DNA of 64,000 nucleotides from Thiohalophilus sp. (GTDB taxonomy: Bacteria > Pseudomonadota > Gammaproteobacteria > UBA6429 > Thiohalophilaceae): assembly GCF_034522235.1 (NCBI RefSeq), contig NZ_JAXHLN010000003.1, positions 2,046,001 through 2,110,000 of the forward strand, in the 5' to 3' direction. Within the stretch, counting starts at the first letter, position 1, and every line of letters begins with the position of its first letter. Positions 24,385-32,341 of the stretch are shown piece after piece. A program made the translations under genes and the position numbers. The notes beneath the pieces are model-generated. The model worked only from the letters and a program-made list of their open reading frames with translations, searched no databases and was not told where the DNA came from.

Positions 24385-27213
24385 CTATTCATCCCCTGTC
24401 ATCGTTGCATTAACACCCTCCGCGGACGGCTTCTCTGGTGAACCGGACGCCAGTTCAAGTGTCTCAGCGAGTTGCTTGAGCTCATCGGCGTCAGACACCG
24501 TCCAGGCACCGGTACCCGGTTTGGACGGAACAGGTGGCATATTTTCGAGACTGCCGTCATGGTTACCGGCATCCGCCATCACCACTGCCCCGTCCTTCGG
24601 CGGCACTTCGACGGCAAGGTCGTGAAGCAGATACTTCCATTTATCCGTGCCCCAGTATTTTTCGCCTTTGATAGGCTCCATGAAGTACCAGTGACGCAAG
24701 TAAATGAGTTTGGCCTCGATATTGGCAGGCCCGGAGGCAGGCGCACGAAAACGATAGTGCGTGGTATCGGATTCCTTGTAGCCGATGCGTGTATCGTAGT
24801 AGACACGCTCGGCCGCGAATCCGCCCACGGGCCAAACATGCATCGCGCCGACGCTCGGCAGCACTGTCGCCATGGCAATCAGAACCAGTCCAACGAGCAT
24901 GCGTGAACGCCGCTCACCAAAGTTAAGGTTCATCCAGACGGGACCATCGCTCGTACGCTCCTGCTTGCCGCGCGTATCGATCCCCGCCAGCCGATACGGA
25001 ATACAATTGCCCATCACGGCGGTAAACAGGGGAATCAGTCCCAGCGCACCCCAGGCTGTTTGCGGTCCCCAGAACAGCAATGACAGCAGGGCAAGCCCGA
25101 TCAGCGCCCGCAGTATCCGGTCCGGAGTGCCCACATTAGGGGCAAACAGGCCCTTGATCCCCGCTCCCCGGGTATCCAGATTGCCCGCCAGGCGATAGGT
25201 CGGACACCAGCCAATCACCCCGCTTACAAGCGGAATCAGGCCAACCCAACCCCAGGGTGAGTCGATCATCATCAGGATCACGATGCCCACCACAATCCGC
25301 AGGAAGCGATCCAGCGCTCCGACATTGGGCGGGAAGAAACCGCCCTGCTCGCGGGTATCGATCTGCCCGATAAGGTGGTAGGTCGGACACCAACCGAGCA
25401 AACCGCTTACAAGCGGAATCAACCCGACCAGGTTCCAGGGGGCTGGCACAAAGATCAGGACGAGCGCTCCCACCAGCATACGCGCCAGCCGGTCGATCGT
25501 GCCGACGTTGACGCTGAAGAAACCCGGTTTCTGACTGGCGGAATCGTCTTTCTTCCCGTCACTGAACATGGCACGCAATGGCGACCAGCCGATCACGCCA
25601 ATCAGCAGGGGTATCAGGCCGATCCACAAATAACTGAACATCCAGCCCATCGGAAAAAACCCGGGCGTCACCCAGGAACCGTTATAAACCTTGCCAACCT
25701 GGCCAACATAGGGCATGTCCGGGAATGACTCACCGTGATATATTTCCCACCATTTGAAGAAACCGTATTTGCGGTAACCACCACCGACGTCGATAATGCG
25801 GTTGGCATGTGCGGCATCATTGGGATCGTCCCTTGCCGGATTCAGCGGCTCCAGTTTCTTGCCATTGGCATCCGTCGCCTCGATAAGCAACAACATCTGC
25901 CGGAAAGGGGGGCCACCCGGCATCTTGTGCGCGGCGCCAACGTTCGCGACTTCGGCTGCAACTGCGATTTCACCGTCGTCATTGCGTTGCGCACGAATCT
26001 TGAGATTGGAAGCACGACGCGGCATCTCCCCATCGAAATAACTGCCACGCCAGTGATGTCCGGCCAGTGTGTTGGGATCGCGTTCCACACCGATCGTAGC
26101 GGCCTTGTTCGTGCTCCAGGCACCTTGACCGCCGGTATACATATGGCAGGACTGGCATTGCTTGTCCGTCTTGCCGGCATCGAAGTTGGCTTTCCAGCGC
26201 GGATACTCATCCAGCGTCATCATGCTCGGCACCCCAACGCCTTCCAGGTCATCGGCACGTTCCATATGACACATGGCACAGAACTCGGACTTCTCGAAAA
26301 TCGGACTGTAGGCTGTCTTGTGGGCCGGACTGACCGCATCCTTATAAGGGCCAAACTTGACATCGCCGCGGCGGATAATCTCCATGCGGTCGATCTTGAC
26401 GGTTTCGAGCTTGCCAAACTGATCCTCGTGTATTCGTACGTCCTGAACCGAATGACAGACCTCGCAACTGATGCCTTCGCGGCCCTGCCCGATAGTCAGT
26501 TCCTCGAGCTTGTCGAAACGGTAGACCTGGAGTTGGCCATCGATAAAGACTTCGCCGGTCCCCGGATGGAGTTTGCGATGCGGCTCGGTTACCCCCTCCT
26601 TCCAGGTGGCGCCGCGGGCGTGGCAATTGACGCAAGTGCCGACATAATGATCCATGTCCATGGCGTGCATGCCCTGGGAAATGCCCAGCATGGGGGCAAA
26701 ATATTTCCAGCCAAAACCCAGCCCGTCGAATTTACCGTCCTCATCCACCCCCAGGTAGAACTGCTGTTTTTGCGGCAATTTCTCGTCGACGGCCCGCCCC
26801 ATGGTGGTATCTTGATATTGCTGGTAAATATCGGTGTGACAGGCGCCGCAAGACTGGTTGGATTGATATTGATAGGTGTGATCGTCAGGCGGCAGGACTT
26901 CCAGAGACAATGTGACCTCATCACCCCGGGACGCCATTACGGAGGCGATGCTGTATCCCTCATCCCAGGCTGTGATATGCCGGGTGGAAAGATCCGCATC
27001 GGCGGTATCGAGCTGAAAATGACCTTCAGCATCACTGCGGGCGCTGTGATCCGTGCCCTGTACCTTTACCACCGCACCGGCAACCGGCTTTCCGGTTGCC
27101 GCGTCAGTCACCTGACCGGTAACCATTGCCTCGGCAATGCCGGCAAACAGCACCGACATCGATAATAGCGTCAACCCGCTGATAGCGGTACGGACAAAAC
27201 CAGACCTGATCAT
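24385..27213 (-). CDS. Pentaheme cytochrome c with inserted YgaP-like membrane repeats
   Basis: 942 residues. Signal peptide (1-29) and a carboxypeptidase-regulatory-like beta domain (30-110) come first. Five CxxCH haem motifs follow: 122-126, 194-198, 250-254, 312-316 and 353-357. Next is a soluble region (380-520). Then comes a membrane block with three full repeats starting NVGT/NVGA (566-618, 628-681, 691-746; each with LIPLVSGLLGWCPTYHLIG-type end) plus half-repeats at 523-548 and 763-790. The repeats resemble the YgaP transmembrane domain (DUF2892). A final extracytoplasmic domain starts ERVYYDTRIGYKESDTTHY (about 802-942). Periplasmic electron transfer anchored in the inner membrane is the likely role; substrate unknown. 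Start chosen at the signal peptide with GGGGGG upstream. Confidence 0.85.
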   Translation of the reverse strand: MIRSGFVRTAISGLTLLSMSVLFAGIAEAMVTGQVTDAATGKPVAGAVVKVQGTDHSARSDAEGHFQLDTADADLSTRHITAWDEGYSIASVMASRGDEVTLSLEVLPPDDHTYQYQSNQSCGACHTDIYQQYQDTTMGRAVDEKLPQKQQFYLGVDEDGKFDGLGFGWKYFAPMLGISQGMHAMDMDHYVGTCVNCHARGATWKEGVTEPHRKLHPGTGEVFIDGQLQVYRFDKLEELTIGQGREGISCEVCHSVQDVRIHEDQFGKLETVKIDRMEIIRRGDVKFGPYKDAVSPAHKTAYSPIFEKSEFCAMCHMERADDLEGVGVPSMMTLDEYPRWKANFDAGKTDKQCQSCHMYTGGQGAWSTNKAATIGVERDPNTLAGHHWRGSYFDGEMPRRASNLKIRAQRNDDGEIAVAAEVANVGAAHKMPGGPPFRQMLLLIEATDANGKKLEPLNPARDDPNDAAHANRIIDVGGGYRKYGFFKWWEIYHGESFPDMPYVGQVGKVYNGSWVTPGFFPMGWMFSYLWIGLIPLLIGVIGWSPLRAMFSDGKKDDSASQKPGFFSVNVGTIDRLARMLVGALVLIFVPAPWNLVGLIPLVSGLLGWCPTYHLIGQIDTREQGGFFPPNVGALDRFLRIVVGIVILMMIDSPWGWVGLIPLVSGVIGWCPTYRLAGNLDTRGAGIKGLFAPNVGTPDRILRALIGLALLSLLFWGPQTAWGALGLIPLFTAVMGNCIPYRLAGIDTRGKQERTSDGPVWMNLNFGERRSRMLVGLVLIAMATVLPSVGAMHVWPVGGFAAERVYYDTRIGYKESDTTHYRFRAPASGPANIEAKLIYLRHWYFMEPIKGEKYWGTDKWKYLLHDLAVEVPPKDGAVVMADAGNHDGSLENMPPVPSKPGTGAWTVSDADELKQLAETLELASGSPEKPSAEGVNATMTGDE

Positions 27214-27361
27214 GCATCCCCCCTGGAACTTTGTGTAACAGACCACACATGGCCGTATTGGCCACGACCTATTCTGCGGGGAATGGTAATAGGGCGCTGC
27301 ACCACGCGATATGCTGACGCGCAGCAAAGAGAAAGTTTATTTATTGATTGTATTCAGATAG

Positions 27362-27498
27362 TTACAGAAGATACACGGAATAAATATGATTGACGTCATA
27401 TTGCCTGGTATCACATTTGCCGGGGGCCCCGGGAAATATGGATATGACGCCCCCGGCGTGTAATCACGCCTTCGGCCTCAAGAGCCGCCAGCGTCCGA
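27362..27498. repeat. 137-base repeat, copy 2, in the cytochrome upstream region
   Basis: Same unit as 28825-28961, differing at few positions (for example GGTATC for GGCATC). It places the detached 3' end of the Crp/Fnr gene between the diguanylate cyclase and the cytochrome gene. Just beyond it lies the palindrome ATGATTATAATCAT (27503-27516). Apart from these, 27214-27562 holds only the cytochrome leader; no gene is seen. Confidence 0.9.
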
Positions 27499-27502
27499 GT
27501 GT

Positions 27503-27516
27503 GATGATTATAATCA
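27503..27516. promoter_or_regulatory. Palindrome between diguanylate cyclase and cytochrome gene
   Basis: Perfect 14-base palindrome ATGATTATAATCAT within GTGTG...ACAC arms. It is conserved in the miniature copy (19602-19615). The AT-rich style is reminiscent of Fur-type boxes but the spacing does not fit the classical 19-mer. A binding protein cannot be named. Confidence 0.4.
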
Positions 27517-27562
27517 TACACAGGAGATTTCTCCGGGCAAGACGGTCACGTGGCGGACGCCT

Positions 27563-28717
27563 TCAGCGGCGGGCGACATACAGCCGGTTACGGCCTTCCC
27601 GTTTTGCGCTGTACAAGGCCTTGTCGGCCTGGTGGTACAGCACCGATTCATCATCCCCGTCTTCATACAGCGCCAGCCCGATGCTGACCGTGACCGGTGT
27701 CCGTGCCTGGATCTGCGCCAGCATCCTCTGTGCCAGGAGCACGGCACCCTCGCGGTCCGTGTTCGGGGTGATCAGCGCGAATTCCTCGCCCCCAATCCGC
27801 GCCAGGGTATCGGTCATCCTGACCAGCTTCTGCATCAGGCCGGCCACCTCGCGCAGCAATGTATCGCCTGCCGGGTGCCCGTACCGGTCGTTGTATTGCT
27901 TGAATCTGTCCACATCGATGATCATCAGGCCAAACGGCTGCCCGTAACGCGCGGCATTTTGCACCGCCTCCACGAGGCGGTGGTCGAAATAGCGCCTGTT
28001 GTGCAGGCCGGTCAGCGCGTCTGTTTCCGCCATCACCTTCAGGGCCTGCTCCTTTTCGAGCAGCTCCCGGATATCACGGCTCGCGCCTACCGTGCAGAAC
28101 GGCTCTCCCGCGGCATCGCGCAGCAGCGAGGCCGACATGTCCAGCGGAACAACACTATTATCGTGGCAGCGAATCCTGGTGCGCAGGCCTCTGAAGAAGC
28201 CGCGCTCGAGCAGCAATTCCATCATCTGCTCGATGTCGGTCTCATCGAACAGGACAGCGACACTCTGGCCGAGAATCTCCTCGCGGCGAAACCCCGTAAG
28301 CGCGCTGCCGGCCTCGTTCCACAGGGTGATGCACAGATTCATATCGGTGGCGATGAGCATATCCGGGGAAGTCTCGATGATCTGCACCAGGACGTTCATC
28401 TGGCTGGAATACTGTTTCAGCGTGGTTTCCAGATACAGTTTCTGGCGTTGCGTAACGCAGCGCAGGTAGTCATACGCGCGACGCGGCTCCACCGCGGCAA
28501 GTGCTTCCAGGCGCTCACAGCTGGCGCAGGAATGCAATCCGGCCTCGACGACACTGGCAGCAGGGTTCCAGAGTTCCTGGGTCAGCGATATTTCGGGCTG
28601 CGTGTTCCGGAACAAGGTCCGGTAAACCTCGCACGCTTCATTTGCGCAGTCGAAATACTTGCGACAGTCGAGCTCCTCATCCTGATGTTGTCGGGTATCA
28701 TTCGGAGACTGCTGCAT
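27563..28717 (-). CDS. Diguanylate cyclase with Cys-rich N-terminus and PAS domain
   Basis: 384 residues. The N-terminal 70 residues contain DCRKYFDCANEAC and later CASC, a five-Cys cluster that could hold a metal, an Fe-S centre or redox disulfides. A PAS domain (about 115-230) follows. The GGDEF domain (about 250-384) has an intact active site (RIGGEEF) and an RxxD inhibitory site five residues before it (RMTD), so it should synthesise cyclic-di-GMP with product feedback. No membrane segment. Start at the ATG shared with the miniature copy. It sits between the Crp/Fnr and cytochrome genes, suggesting redox-responsive signalling. Confidence 0.85.
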   Translation of the reverse strand: MQQSPNDTRQHQDEELDCRKYFDCANEACEVYRTLFRNTQPEISLTQELWNPAASVVEAGLHSCASCERLEALAAVEPRRAYDYLRCVTQRQKLYLETTLKQYSSQMNVLVQIIETSPDMLIATDMNLCITLWNEAGSALTGFRREEILGQSVAVLFDETDIEQMMELLLERGFFRGLRTRIRCHDNSVVPLDMSASLLRDAAGEPFCTVGASRDIRELLEKEQALKVMAETDALTGLHNRRYFDHRLVEAVQNAARYGQPFGLMIIDVDRFKQYNDRYGHPAGDTLLREVAGLMQKLVRMTDTLARIGGEEFALITPNTDREGAVLLAQRMLAQIQARTPVTVSIGLALYEDGDDESVLYHQADKALYSAKREGRNRLYVARR

Positions 28718-28824
28718 TTGCCTGCACCGTCGGGAGAACCGCAGGATCGCGGAAGCGCCTGCGGGCAATGTGTCGGGATACTGAGTAATCCTGCGCCTCA
28801 ACACAGGTAGTGAAGGCCAGATAA

Positions 28825-28961
28825 TTACAGAAGATACACGGAATAAATATGATTGACGTCATATTGCCTGGCATCACATTTGCCGGGGGCCCCGGGAAAT
28901 ATGGATATGACGCCCCCGGCGTGTAATCACGCCTTCGGCCTCGAGAGCCGCCAGCGTCCGA
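28825..28961. repeat. 137-base repeat, original copy (3' end of the Crp/Fnr gene)
   Basis: Source copy of the three-copy repeat: the last 29 codons of the Crp/Fnr gene, including the end of its DNA-binding domain, plus 49 bases downstream. The GC arms GCCGGGGGC/GCCCCCGGC are within the coding part. Confidence 0.9.
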
Positions 28962-29530
28962 TAGACGGTCTCTTTGGTCAGACCAAGCTCGGTAGCCAAT
29001 TCAACATAACTGCCGGCCAGATCGAGCACGCCATCGGCGCGTGCTTCGGCATAGAGGTAATGCAGGATGCGCTCACGGGCGCCACGGATACTCAGCCGCT
29101 CATAACGCATGAACTGCTCTTTCAAGCGACGGGCCATATCAAGCGCCCAGGCACGGGTGAAACTGCTGTCCTCATACAGCCAGCGGTCAAAATCAGCGAG
29201 CGGCAGACTGGCAATCTGGCTGTCGACGTCGGCCCGTGCGTGGCAGGTATAGATATCGCAACAGACACTGCACTCGGCGATGAATTCCCCTGCATACGCT
29301 CGCATCAGGACGATCTCATCCCCATCGAAGGTATGATGTACCAGCGACAAACGGCCCTTGATCACCCGATAGAGCGCATGGATTGGTTCATTATTGGAGA
29401 AAAGCGCTTCTCCAGTACGTAACGACAAGAGCCGGGCGCGTTTAACAAGTTCCTCCGGAAAATAATCCGGAAACATCTCCACAACAGGTATCTGTGGCAT
29501 GTTGATATTATTTGGCGGCAGATCTTTCAT
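28874..29530 (-). CDS. Crp/Fnr-family transcription regulator
   Basis: 218 residues. The N-terminal cyclic-nucleotide-binding-type fold (GEALFSNNEPIHALYRVIKG) is followed by a dimer helix and a winged helix-turn-helix (YVELATELGLTKETVYRTLAAL). In the sensor core, where most relatives have ESSLFS, this protein has ECSVCCDIYTC: four Cys within ten residues, suggesting a metal, haem or redox sensor rather than cAMP. It lies upstream of and co-directional with the cyclase-cytochrome cassette. A near-perfect ATGAT-N4-ATCAT site upstream suggests autoregulation. Start chosen at ATG 29530; ATG at about 29500 is possible. Confidence 0.85.
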   Translation of the reverse strand: MKDLPPNNINMPQIPVVEMFPDYFPEELVKRARLLSLRTGEALFSNNEPIHALYRVIKGRLSLVHHTFDGDEIVLMRAYAGEFIAECSVCCDIYTCHARADVDSQIASLPLADFDRWLYEDSSFTRAWALDMARRLKEQFMRYERLSIRGARERILHYLYAEARADGVLDLAGSYVELATELGLTKETVYRTLAALEAEGVITRRGRHIHISRGPRQM

Positions 29531-29620
29531 ACCCCGACCACTTGCATGATCCACGCTCCGGGGCACGTGGCATGTCCTGATAAAACTCAGTCATAAATAA
29601 CATACTCACTCTATTATGAC

Positions 29621-29636
29621 TATGATCCAGATCATA
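29621..29636. promoter_or_regulatory. Fnr-type operator upstream of the Crp/Fnr gene
   Basis: TATGATCCAGATCATA is a perfect 16-base palindrome that fits the Fnr-family layout TTGAT-N4-ATCAA with one change per half-site. It lies 91 bases before the regulator start. Confidence 0.5.
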
Positions 29637-29706
29637 TCGGTCCCGGGCCACCGAGGCCGCTGTAGTGGTCGAAAACGGCCAATCTTTATCTCTTTGCCTG
29701 ATCATG

Positions 29707-29730
29707 CAAAAAAAACCGCCCACAGGCGGC
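29707..29730 (-). terminator. Rho-independent terminator of the rhodanese gene
   Basis: CCGCC/GGCGG-type hairpin followed on the minus strand by eight T. A second GC hairpin (GCCGGGCC/GGCCCGGC, about 29750-29780) lies between it and the rhodanese stop. Confidence 0.85.
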
Positions 29731-29796
29731 TAACAAGGTACACAAGGAAGCCGGGCCCGCGCGCAAGCGACAGGCCCGGCAGCTTCACATACACCC

Positions 29797-30741
29797 TCAG
29801 TTTTCAGTAAGGGAGACCACATTTTTGTTACGGGCGGGATCCTTGGTCCAGGCATGCATGGAGCCGTCGTACACCGCGGCGTTCTTGTTACCCAGGATCT
29901 CGGACATGACAAACCAGTGACCGCTACTCAGGTGACCACTGTCGCAGTAGGTGATGGTCGGCTTATCGATGGAAATTCCTTTGGCCTGCGCCACCGCCTT
30001 CAGGGTTTTGGCATCGTGGAACGGAGCGGACTTGGCACCGTTTTTCGGGTTGAGCACCAGCATGTAAGGCTGCAGATTGATGGCCCCCTTGATATGACCT
30101 TTAGCGGAAACATAGGGCCGTCGACCCAGGCCCAGATACTGGGCTTCGTCACGACCATCGATAAGCTGGGTGTCGCCACGGGCAAGCGCCTCGGCCACGT
30201 CCTTTGAGGTCGCCAGCAGTTCACGACGCTCGGCACTGGCAGTGAAATTCCCTTTGCCGGGGTTTCGGGCGTTGGGTACCAGCGGACGTTTTTCCTTGGT
30301 CCATTTGGCAGCGCCGCCGTCAAGCAGGGCCATGTTGTCGTGACCGTAGTATTTGAGCGTCCAGTAGAGACGGGTGCCCCAGGTGACGTCGCCAGCACCG
30401 GTGCCGGGGGTGACGATAACCACGGCGCTGTTGTTGTTGACGCCGCGTTCCTGCATCAATGTCTCGAAGGCCTGTTTGGACGGAAGCAGCTTGTCATGGG
30501 TTTCTCCATCCTTGTCCACCTGGTTGTTGGTACGAACCTGCTTCCATGGCACCTGCACCGAGCCGGGCACAAATTTCACGCCCTCGTGGCTCTTGCGCAC
30601 ATCCAGGATGACAACATCTTGCAGATTGTTCTGCAGCCAGTCGGTGCTGACCAGCGGGCCGGGCACTTTGGCGGCATGGGCTGCCGAAACGACGCCGACC
30701 AGCAGCGTCGCCACGGATAACAGTTTCTTGATGGTATTCAT
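29797..30741 (-). CDS. Periplasmic two-domain rhodanese (sulfurtransferase)
   Basis: 314 residues with a signal peptide (SVATLLVGVVSAAHA-AK) and two rhodanese domains. The second carries the catalytic loop YCDSGHLSSG with the active Cys. The first lacks Cys at the matching place (VTPGTGAGDVTWG), as in SseA-type enzymes. It would move sulfane sulfur between thiosulfate or persulfides and acceptors in the periplasm. Start at ATG 30741 with GAGGAG, 60 bases downstream of the start point expected from a consensus sigma-54 promoter. It diverges from the YeeE-TusA operon. Confidence 0.85.
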   Translation of the reverse strand: MNTIKKLLSVATLLVGVVSAAHAAKVPGPLVSTDWLQNNLQDVVILDVRKSHEGVKFVPGSVQVPWKQVRTNNQVDKDGETHDKLLPSKQAFETLMQERGVNNNSAVVIVTPGTGAGDVTWGTRLYWTLKYYGHDNMALLDGGAAKWTKEKRPLVPNARNPGKGNFTASAERRELLATSKDVAEALARGDTQLIDGRDEAQYLGLGRRPYVSAKGHIKGAINLQPYMLVLNPKNGAKSAPFHDAKTLKAVAQAKGISIDKPTITYCDSGHLSSGHWFVMSEILGNKNAAVYDGSMHAWTKDPARNKNVVSLTEN

Positions 30742-30812
30742 AGCGATGTTCTCCTCGGTCATTTTGGTTGTCAGCAGGTTGCGCAAGACGCGCGACCTGC
30801 CCGCTACCAATC

Positions 30813-30827
30813 GCAAGCATCGTGCCA
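30813..30827 (-). promoter_or_regulatory. Sigma-54 promoter of the rhodanese gene
   Basis: Minus strand TGGCACGATGCTTGC, a full match to the -24/-12 consensus TGGCAC-N5-TTGC. It lies 72 bases upstream of the rhodanese ATG. Confidence 0.8.
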
Positions 30828-30943
30828 CAGTACCGGTGACTGACGTTTTCGTTCCGCAAGCCCTGTGGCGCAAGGCGTTGGCTGTGGGACAGACAAAACA
30901 GGAAACAGGGAAAACACACCACGAACCGTTGCAAAGTACCAGA

Positions 30944-30973
30944 GTCTCGCAATTTGCAAGGCTTTTGCGAGAC
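30944..30973. promoter_or_regulatory. Inverted repeat, candidate activator site in the sulfur divergon
   Basis: GTCTCGCAA and its exact complement TTGCGAGAC separated by 12 bases. It lies between the two opposing sigma-54 promoters, 116 and 78 bases from them, the range used by sigma-54 enhancer-binding proteins. Confidence 0.65.
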
Positions 30974-31051
30974 GAATAGGCACCGGTCAGAATGGCCGCG
31001 AATGCATACAGCACACTGTCTGGCAGGGAGTTTTTATGTGCAGGGAAAGAT

Positions 31052-31066
31052 TGGCATCAGCTTTGC
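31052..31066 (+). promoter_or_regulatory. Sigma-54 promoter of the YeeE-TusA operon
   Basis: TGGCATCAGCTTTGC matches the -24/-12 consensus at all but one position. Transcription would start near 31078, about 93 bases before the first gene. Confidence 0.75.
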
Positions 31067-31071
31067 TACAG

Positions 31072-31110
31072 GTTGTCGAGAAACAAGTTGTCGAGTAAAG
31101 AGGTTGTCGA
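31072..31110 (+). repeat. Three GTTGTCGA direct repeats in the operon leader
   Basis: GTTGTCGA occurs at 31072, 31087 and 31103, spaced 15 and 16 bases. The copies lie at and after the predicted start point, so they may be a repressor-binding or RNA-level element. Confidence 0.45.
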
Positions 31111-31170
31111 CAAAGTCATCCGATCCCGGAACACAGAATTCCGGACAAGCATAAAAACGACGGAGCCGCC

Positions 31171-31662
31171 ATGGAACTGTTCAAGAAGACTATCGATCCT
31201 GTTACCGCGCTGATCCTGATCGGCATCGCCAATGTATTCCTGTTCCTCGTTGTCGGAGCCTGGACCGTGGGCGGCGGTGAAACCATGATGACCGGCCTCA
31301 TGGCGCAATCCGTGCTGGGCGAGGAATTGAATCGCGTACCGTTCTGGGAGCTGGTATTCCAGCCCTTCATCGGTGACTGGCGCATTTATCTCAGCCTCGG
31401 CATGTTAAGCGGCGCCTTTGTCGCCGCGATGTTATCGAAAGAATTCTATCTGCGACTGCCGCGCAGTCTGTCGGAGTGGCTGATGATCACCGTCGGCGGC
31501 CTGATGATGGGCATCGGCATCCGCCTGGCCTTCGTCTGCAATGTCAGCACTTTCTTCGGGCTGTCCAACCAGATGAATCTTGGCGGTTATCTGGCCATTT
31601 CCGGCATTATCGCCGGCACCTGGGTCGGCTCCCTGATCTACAAACGCGTCCTGGAGGGTTGA
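31171..31662 (+). CDS. YeeE/YedE-family sulfur transporter, first subunit
   Basis: 163 residues, about four membrane helices, COG2391/YeeE-YedE family. It carries the family Cys signature on a pore helix (GIRLAFVCNVSTFFGL). Relatives such as TsuA import thiosulfate by relay through Cys residues; split two-gene versions (PmpA/PmpB type) are also known. It starts the operon and is followed after one base by the second subunit. Confidence 0.85.
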   Translation: MELFKKTIDPVTALILIGIANVFLFLVVGAWTVGGGETMMTGLMAQSVLGEELNRVPFWELVFQPFIGDWRIYLSLGMLSGAFVAAMLSKEFYLRLPRSLSEWLMITVGGLMMGIGIRLAFVCNVSTFFGLSNQMNLGGYLAISGIIAGTWVGSLIYKRVLEG

Positions 31663-31663
31663 G

Positions 31664-32260
31664 ATGAGTATTGTTGGCCAATGTTTGATTGGTTTTATTT
31701 TCGGCTGCCTCGTCGGCGTGCTGGTACAGCGTTCGCGCTTCTGCAATGTGGCCGCGCTGCGCGATGCGATGTTGTTTAAAAGTTATCGCAACACCAAGGC
31801 GCTGCTTGCCGGCATGATCGTGATGACTCTGGGTTTCACGCTGTTCATGAGTTTCGGCGACGGCAAGCCGTTGCGTTTCGATGTCGGGCTCAACACCCTG
31901 ATCGGTCTGTTCATTTTCGGTATCGGCATGGTGCTGGCCGGCGCCTGTACCGTCTCCACCTGGGTCAAGGCCGGCGAAGGCAATATCGGTGCGGTATGGG
32001 CGTTGCTGTTCACCTTCATCGGCATGTTCCTGTTTTCCCTGGTGTGGTCCTTCAGCTACTGGCCGCCCGCGCCCGCCACCATGACCGGCGAGCCCAACCT
32101 GGCCGGCCTGCAACTCGGCCTGTCCAATGCGGCAACCCTGCAGGAGAAACTGGGGATTCCGGCCATCGTCTTCGGCATTATCCAGGCGGTCGTCCTCTAT
32201 GCCATTTACCGCGCCGTGCTGCGCAAGGAACGCCAGGTGGCCGAAGAAAGCGGCGGCTAA
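31664..32260 (+). CDS. YeeE/YedE-family sulfur transporter, second subunit
   Basis: 198 residues, about five to six membrane helices. Conserved Cys lie in VQRSRFCNVAALRD and in VLAGACTVSTWVKAGEG, the motifs that line the thiosulfate path in TsuA. Together with the preceding gene it would form a complete channel delivering sulfur to TusA, encoded next. Confidence 0.87.
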   Translation: MSIVGQCLIGFIFGCLVGVLVQRSRFCNVAALRDAMLFKSYRNTKALLAGMIVMTLGFTLFMSFGDGKPLRFDVGLNTLIGLFIFGIGMVLAGACTVSTWVKAGEGNIGAVWALLFTFIGMFLFSLVWSFSYWPPAPATMTGEPNLAGLQLGLSNAATLQEKLGIPAIVFGIIQAVVLYAIYRAVLRKERQVAEESGG

Positions 32261-32341
32261 GGTATTAAACGCCTTGCCGCGGGAAGACATGTATTACCTC
32301 TAACCGCCCGGATACCCGGGCCCTGATTATGGAGAACGCAA

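Noticed and set aside
25735-27165. A 476-codon plus-strand frame over the cytochrome gene
   Set aside because: The minus strand carries five CxxCH motifs, a signal peptide and membrane repeats; the plus frame has no recognisable domain.
31072-31110. CRISPR-like or plasmid-type iterons
   Set aside because: Only three 8-base copies, no spacers of constant length, no cas or replication genes nearby.
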